Assembly: GCF_003751225.1 (NCBI RefSeq)
Contig: NZ_RJKE01000001.1
Location: 6,324,001-6,388,000 of the forward strand
Length of the DNA stretch: 64,000 nucleotides
Direction: 5' to 3'
From: Actinocorallia herbida
GTDB lineage: Bacteria; Actinomycetota; Actinomycetes; Streptosporangiales; Streptosporangiaceae
The number at the start of each line of letters is the position of its first letter. Position 1 is the first letter of the stretch. A program made the position numbers and the translations under genes. Positions 44,398 through 51,302 of this stretch are shown here, in pieces. Below the pieces are notes generated by a model that saw nothing but the letters and a program-made list of their open reading frames with translations, had not been told where the DNA came from and did no database searches.

Positions 44398-45192
44398 GTG
44401 GGACGGGTGACCGAGCGGCGGCGGATCGACCGCTGGACGGGACAGGGCAGCACCGAGCGGGTCGACGTGCTCGCGGTGGAGGAGCCGCTGGAGATCCGGA
44501 TCGCGGGCCGCCCCCTGACGGTCACGATGCGGACGCCCGGGGCCGACTTCGACCTCGTCGCCGGGTTCCTGCTGGCCGAGGGCGTCATCTCCGGCCCCGC
44601 CGAGCTCAAGGCGATGAAGTCGTGCGGCGACGACGAGTTCAACATCGTCGACGTCGCGCTCGACCGTCCTTATGAAGGGCCGGTCCGCGCCTTCACCACG
44701 ACGTCGGCGTGCGGGGTGTGCGGCACCAACACCATCGGCGACCTCGCCCGGCGCGCGCCCTTCGACGTCGCGGCCGATCCGCTCAGGGTCTCCCCCGAGG
44801 TGCTGACCGCGCTGCCGGACGTGCTGCGCGAGGCGCAGAAGGTGTTCTCCAGCACCGGCGGCCTGCACGCGGCGGGCCTGTTCGGCGCCGACGGCGAACT
44901 GCGCTGCCTGCGCGAGGACGTCGGCAGGCACAACGCGGTCGACAAGATCGTCGGCCACGCCCTCAAGGAGGGGCTGCTGCCGCTGCGCGAGCACGTCCTC
45001 CTGGTGAGCGGCCGCGCCTCGTTCGAGCTGACGCAGAAGGCGTGGATGGCCGGGATCCCCGTCCTGGCCGCGGTGTCGGCCCCCTCGTCCCTCGCGGTGT
45101 CGCTCGCCGCCGAGGCCGGGCTGACCCTGGTGGGCTTCCTGCGCCCGCCCACGTTCAACGTCTACACCCGGCCGGACCGGGTTGGTCAGTGA
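44398..45192 (+). CDS. fdhD: Formate dehydrogenase accessory sulfurtransferase FdhD
   Basis: 264 aa. FdhD carries sulfur to the molybdenum cofactor of formate dehydrogenase. The CxxC pair is Cys105/Cys108 in TTSACGVCGTN. Other family motifs: FDLVAGFLLAEGVI, EDVGRHNAVDKIVGHA and SGRASFELTQKAWMAGIPVL. The GTG start has GAAGAGG upstream. No formate dehydrogenase gene is in the window. It is divergent from the mce operon. Confidence 0.95.
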   Translation: MGRVTERRRIDRWTGQGSTERVDVLAVEEPLEIRIAGRPLTVTMRTPGADFDLVAGFLLAEGVISGPAELKAMKSCGDDEFNIVDVALDRPYEGPVRAFTTTSACGVCGTNTIGDLARRAPFDVAADPLRVSPEVLTALPDVLREAQKVFSSTGGLHAAGLFGADGELRCLREDVGRHNAVDKIVGHALKEGLLPLREHVLLVSGRASFELTQKAWMAGIPVLAAVSAPSSLAVSLAAEAGLTLVGFLRPPTFNVYTRPDRVGQ

Positions 45193-45213
45193 TTACTTAC
45201 CGCGATCGGTTAA

Positions 45214-45237
45214 AGTGCGTTCATCTGGAAACGCACT
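45214..45237. promoter_or_regulatory. Inverted repeat AGTGCGTT-N8-AACGCACT
   Basis: Perfect 8-bp arms lie just upstream of the ribosome site of the acyl-CoA dehydrogenase gene at 45258. It could be an operator or a 5' hairpin in the mRNA. Confidence 0.5.
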
Positions 45238-45257
45238 GAACCCTAAGGAGGCGACCG

Positions 45258-46439
45258 GTGGACTTCACCCTGCCGGAGAGCGCGCTCGCCGTCCGGGACG
45301 GCATCGCCGCCGTCACCGCCAAGTACGGCTACGACTACTGGGACAGGTGCGACAGCGAGCACCGCTGGCCCGAGGAGGTCTACCGCGACCTCGCCGAGGG
45401 CGGCTGGCTGGGCCTCGCGATCCCCGAGGAGTACGGCGGCGGCGGCCAGGGCCTCCTGGAGCTCGCCGTGGCGCTGGAGTCCCTCGCCGGATCGGGCGCG
45501 GGCGCGGCCGCGTCCTTCATCTACCTGCTGAGCCCCGGCTTCGGCGGGCTCACCATCATGCGGCACGGCACCGAGGAGCAGAAGCGCCGGTTCCTGCCCG
45601 GCCTGGCCTCCGGCGAGATCGAGACCTGCTTCGCGCTCACCGAGCCCGACGCGGGCAGCAACGCGATCAACATCGCCACGCACGCCCGCCGCGACGGCGA
45701 CGGCTGGCTGGTGAAGGGTCAGAAGATCTGGATCTCCGGCGTCGAACGCGCCGACCACATGCTGCTGGTGACCCGCACCACCCCCGCGGCCGAGGCCAAG
45801 CCCCGCGCGAACGGCTTCACCGTCTTCGTCGTGGACGTGAAGGCCGCCGTCGAAGCCGGGACCCTCACCTACCAGCCGATCCCCAAGATGGGCACCAACA
45901 CCGTCGCCTCCAGCATGGTCTTCCTCGACGACCTGCGCGTCACCGACGAGGACGTGCTCGGCACCGTCGACGGCGGCTTCGCGGTGCTGTGGGACATCCT
46001 CAACCCCGAGCGCATCCTCGCCTCGGCGTCCGGCGTCGGCGGCGCCGAGGCCGCGCTCAAGGTCGCGGTGTCCTACGCCATCGACCGCGCGCCCTTCGGC
46101 AAGCCGATCGGCGCCAACCAGGCCATCGCCTTCCCGCTCGCCAAGATCAAGGCGCAGACGGAGCTGGCCCGGCTCATGACCTACAAGGCCGCCTGGCTGT
46201 GGGACCGCGGCGAGCCGTGCGGCTCCGAGGCCAACATCGCCAAGCTGACCGCCTCCGAGGCCGCCTGGCAGGCCGCCGACCGCACCTTCCAGACGCACGG
46301 CGGCATGGCCTACTCCCTGGAGTACCCCGTCGCCCGGATGTTCCGCGACGCCCGCATCGGCAAGAACATCCCCGTCGCCGAAGAGCTCGTCCTCGCCCAC
46401 ATCGCCCAGCACGACCTGGGTCTGCCGAAGTCCTACTGA
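45258..46439 (+). CDS. Acyl-CoA dehydrogenase
   Basis: 393 aa, standard length. Motifs: CFALTEPDAGSNAINI (FAD/substrate loop), VKGQKIWISGVERADHMLLV, and RTFQTHGGMAYSLEYPVARMFRDARI at the C-terminus. It would oxidise acyl-CoA to enoyl-CoA with FAD. The GTG start follows AAGGAGG. Upstream is an inverted repeat. It follows fdhD by 65 bp but is probably independently transcribed. Confidence 0.93.
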   Translation: MDFTLPESALAVRDGIAAVTAKYGYDYWDRCDSEHRWPEEVYRDLAEGGWLGLAIPEEYGGGGQGLLELAVALESLAGSGAGAAASFIYLLSPGFGGLTIMRHGTEEQKRRFLPGLASGEIETCFALTEPDAGSNAINIATHARRDGDGWLVKGQKIWISGVERADHMLLVTRTTPAAEAKPRANGFTVFVVDVKAAVEAGTLTYQPIPKMGTNTVASSMVFLDDLRVTDEDVLGTVDGGFAVLWDILNPERILASASGVGGAEAALKVAVSYAIDRAPFGKPIGANQAIAFPLAKIKAQTELARLMTYKAAWLWDRGEPCGSEANIAKLTASEAAWQAADRTFQTHGGMAYSLEYPVARMFRDARIGKNIPVAEELVLAHIAQHDLGLPKSY

Positions 46440-46539
46440 TCTCGCCGACACCACACGAGCAGGTACGGACCCGGCCGTCCCGCACAGACCGTCCGGTTCC
46501 GGCGCCCACCGCACACCGGCGCCCGCCACCGTCTCCCCC

Positions 46540-46574
46540 GGCCCTTCGGAGTGCTCCCCGCACCCCGAAGGGCC
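46540..46574. terminator. Hairpin GGCCCTTCGG / CCGAAGGGCC between convergent genes
   Basis: A perfect 10-bp stem with a 15-nt loop lies between the acyl-CoA dehydrogenase gene and the convergent C26 gene. It is suitable as a shared terminator. Confidence 0.6.
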
Positions 46575-46584
46575 GAGCCGCCGT

Positions 46585-47289
46585 TCAGCCCTCGGCGCCC
46601 GCCGCGACCAGGGCCTCGAAGAGGCTCAGGTCCTCGCCCTCTTCCGGGTGCCACTGGACCGCGACGCCGAAGCGGTGGCCTTCCAGCTCGACGGCCTCGA
46701 TGACCTTGTCGCCCGCCCAGGCCACCGGGACGAGGCCGCCGCCCAGGCGATCGATCGCCTGGTGGTGGTAGGTGGGGACGTCCGCGATCTCGCCCATCGC
46801 CCGGCCCGTCCGGCTCCCCGGGTCGATCCGCACCCGGTGCCGCGAGAACCTGCCGACCACCGGCGCGTGGCCTTCGTGCCCGACCTCGTCGGGCAGGTGC
46901 TGGATGAGGGTGCCGCCGCGGACCACGTTGAGCAACTGCATGCCCCGGCAGACCGCGAGGAACGGCTTGTCCGCCTCGACCACCGCGCGCAGGACCGCCG
47001 ACTCGTACCTGTCGCGGGCCTGGTTGGGCACGCCGGTGCGCTCGTGCGGAGCCGCGCCGTACCGGGACGGGTCGACGTCCGGACCGCCCGCGATGACGAG
47101 GGCGTCCAGCCGCGCGACGAGGCCGGGCACCGCGTCGAGTTCGGCGAGCGGGGGCAGCATGACGGGGACGCCCCCCGCCCGTTCGACCGAGCGCGGATAG
47201 GTCACCGCCAGCAGGGCCGCCTCGCGGACCCACACGCCCCAGCGGGCGGCGTCCTGGTAGGTCGTGACACCGATCAATGGACGAGTCAT
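46585..47289 (-). CDS. Gamma-glutamyl-gamma-aminobutyrate hydrolase family protein (peptidase C26)
   Basis: 234 aa. Catalytic Cys114 is in LAVCRGMQLLNVV; His and Glu are in AVQWHPEEGED. ALVIAGGPDVDPSRYG and YHHQAIDRLG are family marks. It is a paralogue of the enzyme at 30768-31466 but clearly diverged. PuuD-like enzymes split gamma-glutamyl amides in polyamine breakdown; no partner genes are seen. Confidence 0.9.
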   Translation of the reverse strand: MTRPLIGVTTYQDAARWGVWVREAALLAVTYPRSVERAGGVPVMLPPLAELDAVPGLVARLDALVIAGGPDVDPSRYGAAPHERTGVPNQARDRYESAVLRAVVEADKPFLAVCRGMQLLNVVRGGTLIQHLPDEVGHEGHAPVVGRFSRHRVRIDPGSRTGRAMGEIADVPTYHHQAIDRLGGGLVPVAWAGDKVIEAVELEGHRFGVAVQWHPEEGEDLSLFEALVAAGAEG

Positions 47290-47787
47290 CCGCACCCTCC
47301 CTGGTCCCGGAAGTAGCTTGCCGCAACTCGCGGCGCGAGCACAGCCCCCGGGACGCGTCTCCCATCGCCCGGCCCATACCAGACCGAGACCAATTCCCCG
47401 TAGAAGCATGTTCTTCCGGAGTAGAAGAAATATCCCGCCGTGCGATTGCCGCGCGGAATGCGATCTGCGGTGTACCCCCTCCGAAAAGGCCCGATCATCC
47501 CGATAAGCAACGGCTACCGGTTGGTATTCCTTCCCCTCCGATGATCACCCCATGAGCATGCCCCGTCACCCATCGTAGATAGTGGGGCGTCTTATCGTGA
47601 AACGGTTGAGCTTCACCACCCCTGGTGTAACACTCCGAGCAAGGCTTCCGGCACCGAGCGTGCCGACATCCGCGGCCAAGGGGGGACGCGGGTGACGTCC
47701 GGACCGGCTGCCGACTCCGCCGTCACCGTCAGATTTTTTGTAGTTTGCCAGTTTTGACAGTTTTGCCAAGGGGGGCGAGATTGCCAC
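47290..47787. other. Intergenic region of about 0.5 kb before the flavohemoglobin
   Basis: No supported gene. The first 250 bp are less GC-rich. Close to the flavohemoglobin ATG are three imperfect 9-bp tandem units AGTTTGCC, AGTTTTGAC, AGTTTTGCC (47742-47767), which include a perfect TTGACA (47754-47759). These are candidates for the promoter and a regulator site. Confidence 0.5.
47742..47767 (+). promoter_or_regulatory. Tandem AGTTTTG repeats with TTGACA, flavohemoglobin promoter region
   Basis: CAGTTTTG occurs at 47749-47756 and 47758-47765, with a degenerate third unit before. The overlap with a consensus -35 hexamer suggests a regulator site on the promoter. The -10 match 17 bp on is poor, so the start point is uncertain. 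Confidence 0.4.
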
Positions 47788-48966
47788 ATGTCATTGAATC
47801 CCCGGCTCGTCAAAGAGAGCTTCGCACTCCTGGAACCGGACTCGCCGCGGGCCTCCGCCTATTTCTACGGTCGGCTGTTCGCCGAGCACCCCGACCTCCG
47901 CGCGCTCTTTCCGCCCGCGATGGACGTCCAGCGCAACCGGCTCTTCCACGCCCTCACCACGGTCGTGTGGAGCCTCGACAGTCCCGACGCGCTCACCACC
48001 TACCTCAGCGGGCTCGGCCGTGACCACCGCAAGTTCGGCGTGTCGGAGGCCCACTACGCGGCCGTCGGCGCCGCGCTGCTCGCCACCCTCCGCAAGTTCC
48101 TCGGCGACCGCTGGACGCCGGAGATCGAGGAGAGCTGGGCCGCGGCCTACCGGATCGCCGCCGAGGTCATGCACGGTGCCGCGGTGGCCGACGCACTGAT
48201 GGCGCCGCCCTGGTGGATCGGCGAGGTCGTCGGGCACGAACGGCGCGGCATCGACCTCGCCGTCGTCACCGTGCGGCCCGCCCAGCCGCTGCCGTACGAG
48301 GCCGGCCAGCACGTCACCCTCCAGGTGGCGCGGTGGCCGCGGATGTGGCGGCAGTACTCCATCGCCAACGCGCCGCGCGCGGACGGCAGGGTCAGCTTCC
48401 ACGTCCGGGCGGTCTCCGGTGGCTGGGTCAGCAGCGCGCTGGTCCGCGACACCGAGGTCGGCCACTCGGTGCTGCTCGGCCCCGCGATGGGCGCGATGAC
48501 GCTGGCCCGCGACAGCGACCGCGATCTGCTGTGCGTCGCCGGCGGCACCGGCCTGGCCCCGCTCAAGGCCCTGGTCGAGCAGGTCGCCGCCGACGGCGGC
48601 CGGCGTCGCGTGCACCTCGTCGTCGGGGCCCGCCGCGGCGACGACCTGTACGACCTGCCGGACCTCCTGCGCCTGGCGGCCGAGCAGCCCTGGCTGCGGG
48701 TCGTCCCGGTCGTCGCCGACGACACCTCCTACGAGGGGCTGCACGGCCGGGTCTCCGACGTCCTGGAGGAGATCGGCGACTTCACCGACCGCGAGGCGTA
48801 TGTCTCCGGGCCGCCGGAGATGGTCGCCGAGACCGTCGGCAGGCTCAGCGCGCTGGGCCTGCCGCCCGAGCGCGTCCACCACGACGCGCTGCACCTGGAG
48901 GGCAGGGTGGCCTGCCCGCACCTGTCCGGCTACATCGGCGCCGGGCCGCTGCTCACACCGCCCTGA
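47788..48966 (+). CDS. Flavohemoglobin-like globin-reductase fusion
   Basis: 392 aa. The globin domain (1-135) has Phe41 at the CD1 position (ALFPPAM) and proximal His80 (GRDHRKFGV). The reductase domain has FAD motif RQYSIANAP, an NAD(P) loop VAGGTGLAPLKAL, and a C-terminal EAYVSGPPEMV. This is the flavohemoglobin plan, nitric-oxide dioxygenase in known cases. The ATG fits the globin start SLNPRLVKESFALLE. The 3' end overlaps the convergent MBL gene by 14 bp. Confidence 0.9.
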   Translation: MSLNPRLVKESFALLEPDSPRASAYFYGRLFAEHPDLRALFPPAMDVQRNRLFHALTTVVWSLDSPDALTTYLSGLGRDHRKFGVSEAHYAAVGAALLATLRKFLGDRWTPEIEESWAAAYRIAAEVMHGAAVADALMAPPWWIGEVVGHERRGIDLAVVTVRPAQPLPYEAGQHVTLQVARWPRMWRQYSIANAPRADGRVSFHVRAVSGGWVSSALVRDTEVGHSVLLGPAMGAMTLARDSDRDLLCVAGGTGLAPLKALVEQVAADGGRRRVHLVVGARRGDDLYDLPDLLRLAAEQPWLRVVPVVADDTSYEGLHGRVSDVLEEIGDFTDREAYVSGPPEMVAETVGRLSALGLPPERVHHDALHLEGRVACPHLSGYIGAGPLLTPP

Positions 48967-50023
48967 CGGGGACCGCGGTCCACCGCACCGGGTCGGCGCC
49001 CGTCGTCCGCGCCACCCGGCCCGTCTTCTCCAGGACGATGAGGTGCGCGAGCGTCTCCAGCATCGCCGTGCGCCGCATGAACGGCTGGATCTCGGTCCAC
49101 GGCCGCGACCAGGTGAGCTCTTGGGCGAGCTCCCAGGTGGTCGGGGCCTCGGCGGGCGACCCGGTCCCGTCGGGGATCGCCTTGATGATCTCCTCGAGGC
49201 GGTCGCCGTGGTGGGCGAGCAGCGCGGCCACCCGGCTGTCGAGCCCGGCGAACCGGTACTCGTGGGCGGGCAGCACCTCGCCGACCGGCAGGTCCCTGAC
49301 CTTCTCCAGGGACGCGAAGAACGCACCGAGCGGGTCGGCGTGCGCGCGCGGGAACAGCCCGATCGCGGGGGTGATCCGCGGCAGCACATGGTCGCCGGAC
49401 ATCAGCAGGCCGTTCTTGACGTCATGGAAGCAGACGTGGCCCGGGGAGTGGCCCGGCGTCCAGACCGTGCGCAGGTCCCAGCCCTCGACGGGCGGCGCCG
49501 TGCCGTCCTCCAGCATGAGGTCGGGCATGGCGTGCCCGGCCATCGCGAGCATCTGCCGCGACGCGTCGGCGAGCGTCCCCGCGACGTCCTCGGGCACCCC
49601 GTGCTCGGCCATCTGCCGGATCATCGCCCGAGCGATCCCACCCGGGTCCAGATGCCGCTCCTCGATCAGCCTGGCGTCCTCGGGATGCAGCCCGACCCAT
49701 GCCCCCGACGCCTCCCGTACCCGCGCCGCAAGCCCCCAGTGGTCATGGTGCATATGCGTGACCAGCACACCCTTGACGTCCGTCATGGCGTAGCCCGCGG
49801 TCTTCAACCCGGCGTTCAGCGCATCCCACGCCTCAGGCGTGTCCCATCCGGCGTCGATCAGCGTGACCCCGGACGGCCCCTCCAACACATAGACCAGCAC
49901 ATACCGCAACGGATTGTCCGGCAACGGCACCGGCACCGACCACAACCCCGGCCGCACCTGCTCGACAGGCGGCAGCACCTTGTCGAGCCACGCCTGCTTC
50001 TGCGCAACGCCGGTGACCTCCAC
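48953..50023 (-). CDS. Metallo-beta-lactamase fold hydrolase
   Basis: 356 aa. The metal-binding motif H90-M-H92-H-D94-H95 (VTHMHHDHWG) is followed by TPGHSPGHVCF and SGDHVLP, so two metal ions are likely. The C-terminal helical domain after about 270 is typical of the larger MBL hydrolases that act on thioesters or lactones. The GTG start has AAGGAGG upstream. An inverted TAGAAC-N3-GTTCTA is just upstream of the start. Confidence 0.9.
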   Translation of the reverse strand: MEVTGVAQKQAWLDKVLPPVEQVRPGLWSVPVPLPDNPLRYVLVYVLEGPSGVTLIDAGWDTPEAWDALNAGLKTAGYAMTDVKGVLVTHMHHDHWGLAARVREASGAWVGLHPEDARLIEERHLDPGGIARAMIRQMAEHGVPEDVAGTLADASRQMLAMAGHAMPDLMLEDGTAPPVEGWDLRTVWTPGHSPGHVCFHDVKNGLLMSGDHVLPRITPAIGLFPRAHADPLGAFFASLEKVRDLPVGEVLPAHEYRFAGLDSRVAALLAHHGDRLEEIIKAIPDGTGSPAEAPTTWELAQELTWSRPWTEIQPFMRRTAMLETLAHLIVLEKTGRVARTTGADPVRWTAVPVRAV

Positions 50024-50036
50024 CGAAGCCTCCTTC

Positions 50037-50051
50037 TAGAACCAAGTTCTA
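50037..50051. promoter_or_regulatory. Inverted repeat TAGAAC-CAA-GTTCTA before the MBL gene
   Basis: Perfect 6-bp arms lie 14 bp upstream of the GTG start. The half site AGAAC matches the KstR-like box at 16048-16061, but the spacer is 3 rather than 2 bp. Confidence 0.45.
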
Positions 50052-50143
50052 ACGCTCCAGTGGTATCACGCCGGTGTCCAACCGTTCACCCCCGCCCCCG
50101 CACCCATCCGCTTCACTTCGAGCCCCCTCCACCAGGTAATATA

Positions 50144-50155
50144 GAACACATGTTC
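50144..50155 (+). promoter_or_regulatory. LexA-like SOS box GAACACATGTTC
   Basis: GAAC-N4-GTTC, followed by G, matches the core of the actinobacterial/Gram-positive LexA box (CGAACnnnnGTTCG) except the first base. It lies about 230 bp upstream of the DUF4065 gene. Regulation by DNA damage is inferred. Confidence 0.4.
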
Positions 50156-50383
50156 GCACACCCTTGCGGCCGCCGACCGGCCAACGGCCCAAAGGCACCG
50201 CTCAGCAACGGACCGTGTGCCGGTCCATGCTGGAAAGGCGAAACGGCTGATAGCCATCAGCCGAAGCGGTGATGATCGGCCTCTGTACTCAAGGCCCATT
50301 ACCGTAAGGTAGGTACGAACGTGAGGATCCGCCGACCGGAACGAACGCTCGGCAGACAGCGACCGGCAGGGGGCCCGGACCAC

Positions 50384-50842
50384 ATGGCGACCATCAAGGA
50401 CGTCGCGGCCCACATCCTCCGCAGGCGCGGCCCCATGACGGCGATGAAGCTCCAGAAGCTCGCGTACTTCGCCTACGGCTATCACCTGATCTGGGAAGAG
50501 CGCCGCCTGTTCCCCGAACGGTTCGAGGCATGGGCGAACGGCCCCGTCTCCCCGGTCCTGTACGGCTGCCATCGTGGCCGGTTCCACCTCCAGCCGGGCG
50601 AGATCCCCGGCGATCCCGACGCCCTCGACGCGGGCGAGCGCGAATCCGTCGACCTGGTCATCGAAGGGCTCGGCGAGCTCACCGCCCACCAGCTCTCGAC
50701 GATGACCCACGAATCGGGCCCATGGGTGTCCGCCCGCCAACGGGACGACGCCCACGACCTGGAGCGCAGCAGCGAAGAACTCCGCGACGACGAGATCGCC
50801 GAGTACTTCGACGCCCTGTCGGCCGCCGATGGGCAAGCCTAA
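50384..50842 (+). CDS. Panacea-domain (DUF4065, SocA-like) antitoxin
   Basis: 152 aa. Panacea signature: VAAHILRRRGPMTAMKLQKL, AYFAYGYHLIWEERRLFPE, FEAWANGPVSPVLY, and LTAHQLSTMTHESGPWVSAR. Such proteins neutralise very different toxins encoded beside them. The ATG at 50384 fits the family start, though the ribosome site is distant; an upstream in-frame GTG (50321) would add a non-conserved lead. It overlaps the next gene by 14 bp, the usual layout of a toxin-antitoxin pair. Confidence 0.88.
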   Translation: MATIKDVAAHILRRRGPMTAMKLQKLAYFAYGYHLIWEERRLFPERFEAWANGPVSPVLYGCHRGRFHLQPGEIPGDPDALDAGERESVDLVIEGLGELTAHQLSTMTHESGPWVSARQRDDAHDLERSSEELRDDEIAEYFDALSAADGQA

Positions 50843-51281
50843 GAGGAGAGTCTCCACCCCGCCCCTTCAGGCGAAGGAAGTACCGCGACCCGGTTCCCTC
50901 CCCGGCGCGGAGACCTCGACTCAGCGCATCTGCTGGCGATTCACCCACGTCGACCATGACGGCCCCTGGGGATTCGACCGGCTCGACGGCACAACGCTCG
51001 CGTGGATGTTCGGCCAGCTCAGATCGTTCGAATCGATGCGAATCGACGAATTGTTCAGCCAGGGTGGCCATCCGGGCAAGCACTACGAGACCGAGCGCCT
51101 GCCTAACGAGACCGCACTCAAACGACTCGACGACCTGCGCCTCGCGGACATGACCAGGATTTCGCGGCTACGCCTGTCCGGTGCGGGCAGGCTGTACGGA
51201 TTCCTGGTCGATCAGGTCTTCCACGTCGTGTGGTGGGACCCTCGGCATGAGATCTGGCCGTCGCCGAAGAAGCACACCTGA
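50829..51281 (+). CDS. Putative toxin paired with the Panacea antitoxin
   Basis: 150 aa, not a family I can name with certainty. A basic N-terminus (GKPKRR) and a middle part are followed by a C-terminal segment RISRLRLSGAGRLYGFLVDQ and VFHVVWWDPRHEIWPS, which resembles the strand-rich end of RelE/ParE-like toxins. It starts inside the antitoxin gene (14-bp overlap). A function as RNase or other growth inhibitor is inferred from position and this faint similarity. Confidence 0.65.
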   Translation: MGKPKRRVSTPPLQAKEVPRPGSLPGAETSTQRICWRFTHVDHDGPWGFDRLDGTTLAWMFGQLRSFESMRIDELFSQGGHPGKHYETERLPNETALKRLDDLRLADMTRISRLRLSGAGRLYGFLVDQVFHVVWWDPRHEIWPSPKKHT

Positions 51282-51302
51282 GGCCCCACCGAGTGCGTGG
51301 GG

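Larger units (their letters stand above)
50024..50383. other. Intergenic region between the MBL gene and the Panacea TA pair
   Basis: It contains the TAGAAC repeat at the left, a LexA-like box (50144-50155) in an AT-rich patch, and a hairpin CGGCTGAT-AGCC-ATCAGCCG (50244-50263). Short open frames here are not convincing. Confidence 0.5.

Noticed and set aside
50150-50272. 40-codon frame starting at ATG 50150 inside the LexA-like box
   Set aside because: No ribosome site, Pro/Gly/Cys-rich random-looking residues, and overlap with the hairpin. More likely leader DNA than a gene.
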